64,000 nt of DNA. It comes from Pseudoneurospora amorphoporcata. Lineage: Eukaryota > Ascomycota > Sordariomycetes > Sordariales > Sordariaceae. Shown here in pieces: positions 34,020 through 46,000 of the stretch (its first letter is position 1; each line of letters starts with the position of its first letter). Both the position numbers and the translations under genes were made by a program. The notes below the pieces were generated by a model. It did no database searches, had not been told where the DNA came from, and was given only the letters and a program-made list of their open reading frames with translations. The stretch covers positions 180,884 to 244,883 of the forward strand of contig MU859088.1 in the NCBI GenBank assembly GCA_033297205.1. Direction: 5' to 3'.

Positions 34020-34817
34020 ATTGGTGGTCCGTGTCTTGTTTTTCTTTTTTGTTATTGTCTTGCGTGTAATCTTGGTTGATTTTATTGAGTGCTGGTTTTG
34101 TCTCCATTCACTGCTTGTGAGACATAGAATTGCCCGTTTGTTCTTTGTCGTTTGCAATTGGTGCCAAGACTGGGCATTCAGTGAATGAGTGCGGCGCTGC
34201 AAGGGAGTGAAGGTCCGTCCAGAAAGGCTCCAAGGGGGTCAGTGCGTCATGGACCGGGAGAGCAGCTGGCATGACGCCAACATGGATGCTCAGCCACAGT
34301 TGCCTCATGATACAAGGCGACGTGCCAGCTGGCGCCCTCCTGAAACCTTGAGGAGCTTGGGCCTTTTGGAACTGCAACAGCGGGCGGCCACGCCTGCGCC
34401 TCGTCCAGGTCACGCCAAGTCACGGGCGGGCCACGGCTTGGTGGTGGTGGTACGGCGGGTGCGTGACTGGGAGGAGCGAACCTGAGCCTGCTGCTTATTT
34501 TGGACCTGGTTGCGTCGCCCTTCCCCCTCCGACTTTTCAACATCCAACTTTCCATCAGCGCGTCGCCTCTTCCTTCTCTCCACTTCATCTCCGCAGCATC
34601 ACGTAGCCTTCTGCCTCGACTGGTCTGCGCAACCCCATTCGACTCCAGCAAATTTCCACTTTCTTTTGACCGGATTTCTATTCTCCAGCTTTCTGTTGTC
34701 GCCTTTGTTGTCGTCGTCGTCGTCGTCATCGTCGTCGCAGCCGCATTCCAGCTACGACACGTCTATCACTAATTAATCAAACCACCACTCACCACCACCA
34801 CCACACCAACCGCCAAT
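34020..34817. promoter_or_regulatory. Divergent promoter region (Rpr2 / sub-2)
   Basis: An 0.8-kb divergent spacer. The part nearest sub-2 is pyrimidine-rich with TCGTCG runs (34707-34740), followed by CACCACCACCACC just before the ATG. No coding region is supported. Confidence 0.5.
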
Positions 34818-37027
34818 ATGTCTGCCGAAGAGGATCTCATCGACTACTCCGACGACGAGCTCAACAATGAGTCCGCCGCTCCCACCAACGGCAAGAAGGC
34901 CGAGGCTGTCCCCGCCGGCCAGACTGTCGACACAAAGAAGGGCTCCTACGTCGGCATCCACTCCACTGGTTTCCGCGACTTCCTGCTGAAGCCCGAACTT
35001 CTTCGCGCCATCGCCGACTGCGGTTTCGAGCATCCCTCGGAGGGTTAGTCCTGACAAATTTTACCCCCAGCTTATCGTTACACATCCTGCCTCCAAATCG
35101 GGTTCCGTCCATCATCGCAAGCAAATATAAAAGACTATACCGCGTCATCATGGGCAATTCGCACGTCGGAAGAGGAGCGCCGAAACGTGCGCCGCCGTCA
35201 TACACCTCGGGGAGGAAAGGTGGTGCTTTGGCGTTAGCGTCCACCATCACGACCTACATCATCACTTTGTTCACGCTTTGCGTCTCGGAAACGAGCGTAG
35301 GCTGTTCGCGCATCTGAGCGCTGCTGGAATTTGGCACCCCGGTACACGCGACCACGATCACGGTGCCGAGGTGGAAATGGCACAACAATGGCGAGCGGAG
35401 AGCGATCACCCCAAAGGCTCACCCTCGGGCTAAATACCCTTGGGCCCTCAATGGGGGATCCCCGGTCAAGGGCGACTTTGTCCCCGCGGTCTCGAAAGAG
35501 AGTCGTCGACCGCTTTGTACTAGTCGTTGATGACTGGTGATGTCATGGAACCGTTTCAGTGGGTGACACCATCACGAGACGCGTCTCTTCACTCGATCCA
35601 TGTTCGGAACAAATATGATGTCGGCACCACGCACCTACGACGGGAGGAATGGATAACCGGAAAAAAAGTCTTTTTGCTGCTGCGACGATGGACGGGCCCT
35701 TCGCTCTCGATACCACCCCGTCCTTCTTCGTGCCCATTCAAAGCTTGCATAACTCGATTCTAATCCGGTCCTCGAATACAGTTCAGCAGACATGTATCCC
35801 CCAGGCCATGCTTGGTGGTGATATCATCTGCCAGGCCAAGTCCGGTCTCGGTAAGACGGCTGTCTTCGTCCTTACCACTCTTCAGCAAGTCGAGCCCGTC
35901 GCCGGCGAGTGCTCCGTCCTCGTCATGTGCCACACTCGTGAGCTCGCTTTCCAAATCCGCAACGAGTACAACCGTTTCAGCAAGTACATGCCCGACATCA
36001 AGACCGGCGTCTTCTATGGTGGTACTCCCATCCAGAAGGATGCCGAGATCCTCAAGAACAAGGAGACCCACCCCCACATCATCGTCGGTACTCCCGGTCG
36101 TCTCAACGCCCTCGTGCGCGACAAGCACCTTCGTCTCGGCAGCGTCCGCATGTTCGTTCTCGATGAGTGCGACAAGATGCTGGACCAGATTGGTAAGTTC
36201 CTTGGTATTCGAGAGCCTACCGACAGCCACTAACCTTCAGTTAGACATGCGCCGCGATGTCCAGGAGATCTTCCGTGCTACTCCCCAGCAGAAGCAGGTC
36301 ATGATGTTCTCCGCCACTCTGTCGGACGAGATCAAGCCTATCTGCCGCAAGTTCATGCAGAACCCTACCGAGCACTACGTTGACGAAGACACCAAGTTGA
36401 CCCTCCACGGTCTTCAGCAATACTACATTCCTCTCGAGGAACGTGAAAAGAACCGCAAGCTCAACGAGCTTCTCGATGAGCTTCAGTTCAACCAAGTCAT
36501 TATCTTCGTCAAGAGCACTCTCCGTGCCACCGAGCTTGACAAGCTTTTGCGCGAGTGTAACTTCCCGTCGATTGCTGTCCACTCCGGCGTGAGCCAAGAA
36601 GAGCGGTACGTATACTTGTCCTAATATCGTGTGGGCGCCCTTACTGACTGTCCTTCTAGTATCCGTCGTTACAAGGAGTTCAAGGAGTTCAACAAGCGTA
36701 TCTGCGTCGCCACTGACGTTTTCGGCCGTGGTATCGATATCGAACGCATCAACCTTGCTATCAACTACGATCTCCCCGCTGATGCCGATTCCTACCTCCA
36801 TCGTGTCGGTCGTGCTGGTCGTTTCGGTACCAAGGGTCTTGCCATCTCCTTCGTTACCACTGATCAGGACAAGGAGGTCCTCAAGGCCATTGAGAAGCGC
36901 TTCGAGGTCGCTCTTCCGTAAGTTCACCTGACACTTCTCGCCTTTGAAACAAGCAACATATACTGACCACCTCTATAGTGAGTTCCCTAAGGAGGGTATC
37001 GATGCCTCCACCTACATGGCTTCCTAA
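34818..37027 (+). CDS. sub-2: DECD-box RNA helicase SUB2/UAP56
   Basis: Five exons, 34818-35043, 35782-36192, 36245-36605, 36660-36917 and 36979-37027, encode 434 residues, the usual SUB2 length. The N-terminus has the acidic [10 protein letters not shown] motif. The Q motif spans the first splice ([12 protein letters not shown]...EHPSE/VQQ). Motif I AKSGLGKT is at 94-101, motif II DECD at 203-206 (the SUB2-specific form), SAT at 235-237 and motif [10 protein letters not shown] at 380-387. SUB2 is an ATPase that works in spliceosome assembly and in loading export adaptors (TREX) on mRNA in the nucleus. Introns 2-4 are 52, 54 and 61 bp, but intron 1 is 738 bp. Reading on from exon 1 hits TAG within two codons. 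An alternative start inside intron 1 (35649) would bypass the Q motif and is unlikely. Confidence 0.96.
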
Positions 37028-37857
37028 ATGGTTTAACAAAGAAGGGACAGTATGTAGCGTGTTTTGAGGATAGATAATGTGTCAAGGAAGGGATTTTGCA
37101 AGATTGTCTCAGGCTGAACTCTCTCTTTTCTGCTTTTTTTCCTGTTACTTCTCTTGGTCATGAACTGGTGGAAAGCGCGAATGCAACACGAAAAAGATAT
37201 CACAAACAGACGAAAGGGAAATGATCACGTACGTACAGAGCAAAGAAAGGCCCGAGATGGAGAAAAGCTTAGAATTTTTATTACGAGGTCGGAAGCGTTT
37301 CGGCTTGTGTCATGATAACTGTAGCTTAGGTCTGAAATCTGGGACAAAATAAGGAGCCTGCCTATTCTTTCTGGAAATGAACTTGGTTTGAGCATTGAGA
37401 GCGTGAATGTGATATGACGTGAAGACATGAGCTGACTGATTTGATCAACACGTCTTCATACATGGTTACCACGGTTACCACGTCTGTGGCAGTTGGCAGT
37501 TTTTCAACCTCGTCACTCGCGTCACTTGACATCCATGTCTTAAAAGTTCTATAGAGACGCCGGCGACAAAATGACGAACAATCGGACACAACCGTTGACA
37601 GCTTTCTGCAGGCCAAATGCAACACGATTTTTCGCATCATGCTGGTCCTATAACAAGTGCATGATTCGATCATGTCGTCAACGCTACCAACGACGACAAC
37701 AGTCTCTTACGCGACTATAAGACTATAACTTCTGAACCTGTCCTCCCAACTACTTTTTCTACACACTCACACACAATTCCTCTCCTTCAACGGTCCGTCC
37801 ACCGAAAACAATACCACTCCATAACTTCACTTCGACCAAACCCATCCACGAAAAACA
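37028..37857. other. Spacer between sub-2 and family copy C
   Basis: Contains the sub-2 3' region and the upstream region of copy C. GGTTACCACGGTTACCACG near 37463-37482 is a short direct repeat. The last 100 bases before 37858 are C/A-rich, as in a fungal leader. No coding region. Confidence 0.45.
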
Positions 37858-39052
37858 ATGTTCAGCTTCTCCGACTCCGAAGGCGAATTCTCCTTTTGGT
37901 TATGCGGCGATACCCATAATCATCACTCGCGTGTTGCCCTCTTCGCCGAGCAATTCTACTCTCCTGATTACATCGAAACCTACCCCTGGGAGATCTTCGA
38001 CCCGTCGTATGCCACCAAGCTCGACCTCTCCTTTGCTGCCCTTTCCCCCGCCGAGCAATTCCTCCGCTTACCCAAGGGAGTCGTCGAAAACAAGACATGC
38101 GCCTCAACAAGCACGCCGTGGCGAAACTGCTTACCTGGCTCGGCGACCACGGGAAGGCGCAGAATGAGGAGTACCTGGAGGCTGTGGAGAATAAACAATG
38201 CAGAGCATGGGGCATTGTGAAGAGGTTCAATGGTGCTTTGAAGAGAAGGAGGGAGAAGCTGGAGAGGGTGTTGGGGGAGGAAGAAGTGAAAAGGTTGAGG
38301 AGGTTGATGAAGGAGGAGAGGAAGATGAAGAGGGAGGCAATGGAGGATGAGGAGAATACGAGAAGGAAGAGGCGAAAGATAAAGGAGGAGGAGGAGGAGG
38401 AGGAGGAGGAAGAAGAAGAGGCGGGAAATCAGGGGGAGAGCCTGAGCAGGGAATCTGTCCGGAGAATTCTTGAGGACATGGCGGATGTTTATTTTGGAGA
38501 GAAGTGGGTTATACTTCAGGGTGAAGACGCGACCACTATTCAGACGCGCATCTGGGAGTTCGAGTCGAAGCGTGAGGATGGGAACCATGACAAAACTTAC
38601 CTGAAGGATCTCATGATGGATGTTGTCGAGCGGGTCGAAGGTTTCATGTATAAGACCAGGGGGGTAATCGACTACCTGTGGTTCGGTGGGAAGTCTAAGG
38701 AGTCTAAATGGATGACACATGAGGCGGCGGTCACGGATATCATGGACGTGCTTGAGTGTATGTACCTCCCAGTGAAGCACAAGGTCAAAACAGAGTCGGG
38801 AGAGGAGCAGTGGAAGGTTACAGAAGTCTCGGACGAGCTGAGGACGTATGGCGCCAAAAAAAAAAGCTGGGAGACTTGCTGTTCGGGTTCTTGTTTAAAA
38901 GGGGAATTGAGCTAGAGAAGCTTGTTCGATGGTTCAAGTCGAAGGAGGACTTGTATCAGAAGTTGGGCATGTTGCTCCAGAGCATGACTCAGGCTGGGAT
39001 GGATAGGACCGTGATGCAGGAGATTGCTGGGCCTTTTGATATCGAGTTGTAG
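37858..39052 (+). pseudogene. RFN-module family copy C, two frameshifts
   Basis: The ATG at 37858 opens FAEQFYSPDYIETYPWEIFDP and SPAEQFLRLPKGVVEN, parallel to copies A and B. About 38093-38096 one base is missing and the frame moves to MRLNKHAVAKLLTWLGD, AWGIVKRFNGALKRRREKLE and a long Glu-rich run (about 38386-38420). The residue count between conserved blocks equals that of copy B once one base is allowed for. At an A10 run (about 38857-38866) the frame changes again; the next frame carries LGDLLFGFLFKRGIELEKLVRWFKSKEDLYQKLGMLLQSM, aligned to the C-terminus of copy A, ending at TAG 39050-39052. A central segment (WVILQGEDATTIQTRIWEFE...) differs from copies A and B. The A10 lesion could be a sequencing error; the first is not in a long homopolymer. 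Repaired length would be about 398 residues. Confidence 0.68.
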
Positions 39053-42000
39053 GATTTCTAAACATGTTGAAAAAAATGGCAGTCTAGTTCTTCATCTGAA
39101 ATATTTTCACTCATCGAGCTGCTCCGTCGGTGAGGCAGCTCTGGTTGAAGACTAAATGAGCGGAATGAATGATCACTCACCGGTCATGAAAGTCGAAAGA
39201 TGACCGGGACCCAAAGATATCGACCCTGCTAAAGCTGGAGGACGGGACCTGGCAAAAATTGGTGTAAGTTCAAATTCTGATTTTTTTTCCCGTAGAGGTA
39301 GTAGCTTTTGTCAAACTTGAAGCAACCTAATGGAGGCGGAGGCCGTATCTCCCATGCTGGTACTAATCAAACATGCTCGCGTTGATTCCAATCATCCGCA
39401 TTGTTCCTTCGAGTTCTTCTCCATCTTTCCGCTCAAAATTGCGGCAAGAGCGAATGTAGGCGAGACGGATGCGAAATCTTGGTTCTTTCCTTCCTCGCTG
39501 CTTTCCCCGCAGTTTCCCTCCACTCTATTGCATTTTGCCCAAAAGCATCAAATTTGAATCAGCTTTCTGGGCATCGTTGCTCCCACTCTCCATCACGCGG
39601 GTGCTTTTTTGCTCAAAGAGCTGACAAGAACGCCTGTTTCCCCCGTCGTCTCTCGTCTTCCGGGAGTGGAAAAAGTCTACCACATCCCTCGCTGCTGCCA
39701 CCACATAAACTGCGTACACCGACAGCCGTTTGCTTGCCGGTGAGCCTTCCAATGTGCTGCCAAAGCGAAAACGCTGTCATTGATCTCGACCACAGCCCAA
39801 ATACTCGACTCAACAGTTCCCCATTCACCGACGGTTCCGATGGCGCCGGGCCTCGGCCATCACGATCGAGACACTTGTCCTTTCTTTGCAATTCCTTTCG
39901 TTCGGCTGCACTATTTTCCCAAGAGCTGCGTGCTGCGAGATAAAGACACCAGTCGTCAGCTTCCGCGTAGCAAATTGCACCTGCAACGAAACTGCACCAT
40001 CAGGTTCGGAACTCGAAGGGCATAGATAACGACATGACGCGAGTTGTTGCCGTTATTTCTCTCATTCGCCAAACGACCAACTTTCGGAAGCCCGGAGCCC
40101 TGATGTTGGTCGGAAAACCCTTTTTCTCACACTCCTTGCGTTCGGGCGTGCGTCGCGAATAGTTGTAGGCGTGTGCATATTGACGGGCTGCCTGGAGGTG
40201 TTGAGAATTGAGGCTTCGTCATCTGCGTCGGATTGCCGGAAACAGGTAATTTTGGTGTTGAACAGCTCTTTCCCCCTCCCTCTCTTCATGCAAGCTGAAT
40301 CTCGCGTGTACGTTTTGGCTCCTCGTAACCACCCGCGTTTTTCTGACTCACTAGCCACCAGAGCGGCGGAAATTCTGGCCACATCTCCAAGTCAAGACTG
40401 AGAATTCCGGTTTCCGTTATAGAAATTCCTTGTTTCTTTTCCATACGCCGTATCGTCATCGACTTCAGCAGCTTGGTGACGTGATTCGTGCTGCCCCCTC
40501 GTTCTTTTGAATCTGGACATGGCATCGAGAATGAAAATATCATCCGATGAAGATGCAGAGGAGAAAAAAAGGTGTACAGGCATGGGGAGAGAGGATGTTT
40601 GACACTAATGATAGGAGTCCTAAGTCATTTTTCAAGGTGTTCTCGGGATTTTTTAGTGTGACGTCCGGAGATGTTACGAAAAGGAGGAAAGGTAAAGCAC
40701 CAGGAAATGGATGGGACATTAGGGCTTTAAGTACTCTATATATCCCTCGGCACGTGCCACGCACTTTTATCACATGCTAATCTTTATACCTAGGAATCTT
40801 GGCGATATCATCGGACTTCACGGTACATTCCGCCGGAGTGGGAGCCTGATGGCGACTCCGGACCAGATAACAGCAGCAAGTGTCGCATAGCAAGGCGAGG
40901 AGTGAAGTTGATTCTCTCTCCAAATTAGGAAGTGACGATATGTATATGACTTGCTCACAAGCATGCCCGATGTGCGTCTACAATTCCCCCTGCCCTTAGC
41001 ACTATCGAGATCCCCTTGGGAAAATTTCGGACGCAGCGACTCTCCCACATAGGGTCCTCATTGGCAAATATCATGCAAAGAATCTCAATTATGCAAGTTT
41101 CCCTGCTTTAAGAAGTGCGTGGGATGCAGTCAGCCGGTTGTTGCTTGCCTCTACAGGAGTCGAGGTCAGAGCTCGGAGGCCATCACTGAGGTTAGGTTGA
41201 ATGTCGAGAGATCTGGTACAGAAAAATGTCCAACTTCGGCAACAAAACCAGCAACGGAGGTCTGGAGGGGCTAAGCTGATGCTTTTTTGTAGGCCTAGCG
41301 AGTTGAAACTTGTTCATGTGCTATCATCATAGTGAATGCGTCTAGACTGCACGGCGTGCCGATATGTAAGGCAGGTTCACTCCGAGCTCCGAATCTTGAA
41401 GTCAACAGGCGGCTGCGCCATGCACAGCAATTCACAGGTTCTGCATATCAAATTTCCTTTGATGCTGACTATCCACAAGATTCAGTGGTAATGCAAATGG
41501 TGAGTGTCTTCCTGGACTTCCGCCATCTCCGATTGCCGGTGTGGCCTCGGATCGTAAGACGAAAACTATCACAGCCTTCTTCAAACCAACCTCTTAAGCC
41601 CGTCGCCATTACCCCCGGCCGTGTTTCGACGTGAAATACACTCAAGTGGAAAAGCAAATGACACAAATACATAAGAATCCGTTCTCATTCCGACAAACCA
41701 TTGTATCACGGTGGACTAATCCGGTAGACAAAATGACACTTAGTCATATAGATTGGACGTAGCACTGTTGCAAATATACAAGATACGTTTTTGAATGAAA
41801 ATTGAGAGAGCAAAAACGTGTGTCCCAAGTGGCAATTGCTGAGGGAGCTATCAGGAAACCGGTCCCATTCTCAGAGCGACCTGACCGCCTACCTAGATAA
41901 TAAACAGTCTGGGTTCTGCAACTATATCCGGTTATGCGAGATTCAGATGTGCTGTTCGAACAAGTGCAGCTCTACATTCGGGTGTCCGTAGCAAGTGTCT

Positions 42001-42283
42001 GTGTAAAAGTAGGATACGTGGCAAATGCAGACATAGAAGTACATATATGCATTTCTCGGACAGAACCTTCCACCTCCGGGTATACACCCCGAATATTGAA
42101 ATGTATGCACCCAAGTTCCGAGGATGTTGGGAAAGAAATGGTGCCCTATTCCAAAACCTACTCGTATATTAGGTTGCACCCTTGTCTCAACGTTGTCCTT
42201 CCTTCCTTTCTTCTTTTCTTCATCCTGAATTTGGAACTCAGAACTCTTTTCATACCAGCAATTTCTCACCTGTCTTATTCACC
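39053..42283. other. Spacer, no gene supported
   Basis: This 3.2-kb region has many short frames on both strands and none with domain-like text or a convincing exon chain. CTACCTAG occurs near 41888. The last 100 bases before 42284 are C/T-rich, consistent with the leader of the next gene. Confidence 0.45.
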
Positions 42284-43015
42284 ATGCCTCGCTTCACTAC
42301 CGGAGACATCGCCTGTCTCAAAGACTTTAACTGGAAAGGGAGGACCGACGAAGAAAGGAGCGTACTCACAGCTCTGAACCCGGGACATGACATGGGGCGG
42401 GCTTCGGCCCACCCATGTATTGTCCTGAAGACGGACCGTAGGTACGCCCTTGTCACTACTGTCTCGGCCCACGGGTCGGGACCGTATGATCAGTGGCGGT
42501 CCCCCTGGACTAGGGGTGGCCACTACAAGAAGCGCCCGGACCGCTATCGGTCCTTTGAAGGAACTGCGAGGTTCAACCCCGAGCGGCCATACCTCCGACT
42601 TTCGAAGGGGGCTTGGCCGAAGCCTCGCGGTTCGTGGGTGAATGTAGAGAACGTCCTTCTTGTTCCCGTCTGGTTTTTGGGTGTCTTTTATAAGGCCCAG
42701 GGCTATGACGAGAACCCTTATATTCCCCACATGGCCCGAGAAAGTTTAGATGATTTGCTTTGGCAGATCATCGAGGATAACTGGCAATGGTCCAGGCTGC
42801 TTCGGAGGTTCGAGGAGCTCCGAGGCGTAAAGCCGTTCCCTCCCCCCTCCCCAGCCACGCCGGTATCTCCTCCTCCCCGAGCCCCGGCAAAGTCTTCCCC
42901 CCCTCCCCAAGCACCCACGAAGGTCTCTCCTCCTCCTCCCGGAGCGTCCACCAAGGTCACCCCCCCTCCTCCAGCGCCTAGCTGGGCCGATGTGGCCAAG
43001 GGGAAGAAGAGGTAG
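42284..43015 (+). CDS. Orphan protein with SH3-like N-terminus and proline-rich tail
   Basis: The ATG at 42284 opens an intronless frame of 243 residues. I do not recognise a named gene. The N-terminal half starts MPRFTTGDIACLKDF and has HPCIVLKTDRRYALVTTVSAHG; this G-D-I...HP-x-IVL...V-x-TTVS pattern recalls the small beta-barrel of PemK/MazF-type and related SH3-like folds often seen in fungal orphan proteins, but catalytic residues cannot be assigned. A conserved-looking aromatic/basic middle follows (RSFEGTARFNPERPYLRLSKGAWPK and SWVNVENVLLVPVWFL), then an amphipathic stretch (SLDDLLWQIIEDNWQW). From about residue 185 the chain is four proline repeats of the type PPPxAPxKxS, ending SWADVAKGKKR. 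Coding status is supported by composition and a normal start context. No toxin role is claimed. Confidence 0.6.
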   Translation: MPRFTTGDIACLKDFNWKGRTDEERSVLTALNPGHDMGRASAHPCIVLKTDRRYALVTTVSAHGSGPYDQWRSPWTRGGHYKKRPDRYRSFEGTARFNPERPYLRLSKGAWPKPRGSWVNVENVLLVPVWFLGVFYKAQGYDENPYIPHMARESLDDLLWQIIEDNWQWSRLLRRFEELRGVKPFPPPSPATPVSPPPRAPAKSSPPPQAPTKVSPPPPGASTKVTPPPPAPSWADVAKGKKR

Positions 43016-46000
43016 AGATCTTAACCCCCAGACTTCGAGACACGACTATTGTTGGCTTGGCAAACGAGGGACGCGGTGGCCACAGGCGCACTTACACCCC
43101 TCGGCTGGTAGGCCCTCTGTAGTCGTCATCGTCGTCGCCAGTATCAACGCTTCCGAACCCGACATACTCGTCAGGATCCTCAATCCCGACAACTACCCGA
43201 CTCCTGCAGACGGTAGAGGAACACTGTGCGATTCGAGCCCTGACGAGTAATCATCCACCTTTACCTTACGACAATCCAGCCGAAGGAAGAAGCAGAAACG
43301 GAGTTCCCTAGCCACCGCCGGGCTCTAGTCCATATCGGACCCTTCTTCAAAAAAAAAAACACTTCTCTCTCTCTCCCAACATCAGGGACTGAGGGGGGCG
43401 GTTCCTCGGTGTTGTTCTGTAAACATCGGGGGGCTGCGGGGAGACTGTCCGGGTTTACACACACTCCTGGGCACCTCTCCGCGGCCTAGTCGTCAACGAC
43501 TGAGTGGAATTGTAGGGTGCAACAAAATCGGAGTGTCATTTCACGCAGAAAACATGCAATGAGGAGAGACTATGTGAGAAAAAGAGACATCAAATTGAAG
43601 GAAGAACAAACATGAAGTAAGTGTGAAACACGACCTGATCATGGAATCAAACATAAGAGATGAGAGATTGACAATCAAGACATCAGCATCCAGAGCACGT
43701 TAAAGTTTATTGATTTCGGCGGAGGCAAAAGGCAAATTGAGAATCATGGTGAAAGGTTTCTTGAGGGCGGATGCTTGGAGAATTATTTTGGTGCGATAAA
43801 TTACAGCGTTGGCGAGATTTTGAACAGAAGTGTGGATTGGGTGACAGTTCCCTTCAATTTCATGCATTTCGTGCAAGTGCTGCCGTACTCGTCTTCGAGA
43901 CCTTGGTGAGTGAATCGTGCCTTCCGCGAGTGATGTGACAGCACTCCACCTGTGTCCTGGTTGAGTTCTCTCCAAGGAAAGCGCAAAGTGCAAAATTAGG
44001 TACGCTCATGACGTGGAATGAAAGACTTTGATCAAGGTAGGTAAGTAATCTTCCTGTTACTGTACGAAAGCCCGAATGTCATGATGCTCGTCGACTACGT
44101 GGTGTTCTCATGGAAAATTCTACCGAACTTACAGCACGACAATGACAACACCTCGAACACTCGCCAGTCACAGTGTAACCGACAGCTTGACCACCTCGTA
44201 CAAGCCTTCCAAATGATCTTGGAGCTTTTCAGTTGCTCATATGAATAGTGACTCCCAAGTGTACGATGTTGCTCAAGTGATATGGTCCAGTGTCAGTCAC
44301 CATGGCCATGGTGGCGGAACTCCCGGCCCGATTGTCGTGATCAAGTTTCATACCCCGTTGGGCACAAAGTCAGTACAAGTACGATGACAAACCTTCTGGC
44401 CACATTGTTATCCTGTACATGGCTGAGGGACAATACAGTCACCATAGCAGAGAGTCATATATATCCCCGAATGCAGTCTATCGAAGGGCGTGATCACCCG
44501 CTCGACATCCGCCAACCGTCACCGATCACCCATCACCGATGCACTCGACAACACCAACGGTCCTTGTCGTCGCAACAACAAGCAGAAAATGTTGGAGTCA
44601 CCACTCGGCCACTACTATTACGGCGTCAGCGGATAATCAACCCGATTCAACTCGCCGCTCGCTACTACCACACGGTCCTGTGTTCCATTCCGTTCGGCGA
44701 ACCAACCAACAACCCAACCAACTGTTTCGGCGTCTTACTCACACTTACACCAACGCTCACACTCACGGCTCGTTCTGACTTGCCTACCCGCTTCTACAGC
44801 TGGACCATTCTAATTGATCGTGAATTTGGAGGAATATTGCTGACACTTTTCTTCACTCCGGGAGAGACTCTTTACCACAAACACTCAGAGATCCGAGACA
44901 GGGCATATCGACGATATCTGCCATGTGACTGACACTCAAGTGTCACTGAGCTATGGGAGTCACGGATTTGGTTCAACCCTCACCTTCGTGAAATTCCCGT
45001 TTAGGACATATGGAACTTGCCGCACCATTACTCAACCTCGAGAGGCCATGTGTCAGAGTTCACCGTATCGAAACACATAGTCACGGATTATTTCGATTGG
45101 ATGATTTTTGACAGGAAGGAATACTGTTTCTGCTATTACCCTTACCCACCTGCTGGTTTGATCTCACTTGCTGACGGTTTTTGTGTTTTGCGGCTTACTC
45201 ACCGACCGGGTCTAGAAACTTGGAATCTCACCTCACCTTGGGTCCACATCGTGGAACAGGACTCACCGGAAAAACTTTTCCTGTTTTTCGTTTGTGTTGT
45301 TTTGCTAGTGCCGGTGAACGGAGTATGTGTTTGGTTGTAGATACGAGGTGTTTATTTGTTGGGATAGTCTCCGATCAGGTTGAGAAGTGATAACGGTCAG
45401 ATAGAGTCGGCGAAGAGTGAATTCCATCACAGTTAATGGTTGAACAACACCAGGATGTCTATGGGAATGTTACAAGAGCGTGTTGGTCACTTGGTAGTGA
45501 CTGAATGAACTCACTTACTGAAGCGGTGTTCATTCATCCACTGAATCACCAGGACATAATCAACTCTACGACCTAAAACCTTCCAATAACATCCCCGAGC
45601 ACTGCCCAAAAAGGATATAGATATATTAACGGATGACATTAACTTTCCGACCCCGAGAGTTCACTATAGTGTAGCTGAGTGATGCTCTCAAGGCTTTCCA
45701 GTGAGAGACCAAGATTGGGCACGAAAGGATAATCGACGGCTGATCTCAAGGAGAAATCCCGAAAACCCCCCCCCCCCCCCCCCAACCCAACCCTTCTTCT
45801 CCCCCAACCAGCCTGGGATTCAGTGCTCATCGCAATAAGTTGCATTCCTATGTTTCCCGTCGAGAGCGAGTCTCGGAGTTCATGTGTGACCAAGCCATGT
45901 TTCGTATTTATTCGCCTTGCCTTGTCAAAACCTGACGGTGTGGCTCGCAGCTCGCTAGGTTGGGAGAAGGAGGGTGTGGCGATGGAAGCCTGATCATAAC

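Noticed and set aside
34020..34202. Sixty-one-residue N-terminal extension of the Rpr2 protein
   Set aside because: Lys/Thr-rich low-complexity sequence in the leader with no family counterpart; the ATG at 34019 is the better start.
35649..35781. Alternative first exon of sub-2 starting inside intron 1
   Set aside because: It would replace the acidic N-terminus and Q motif conserved in SUB2, while the spliced form from 34818 gives the exact family length.
44282..44932. Plus-strand open frame of about 216 codons in the gene desert
   Set aside because: Random-looking sequence without domain or compositional bias; it starts with a non-conserved codon context and has no neighbours in frame.
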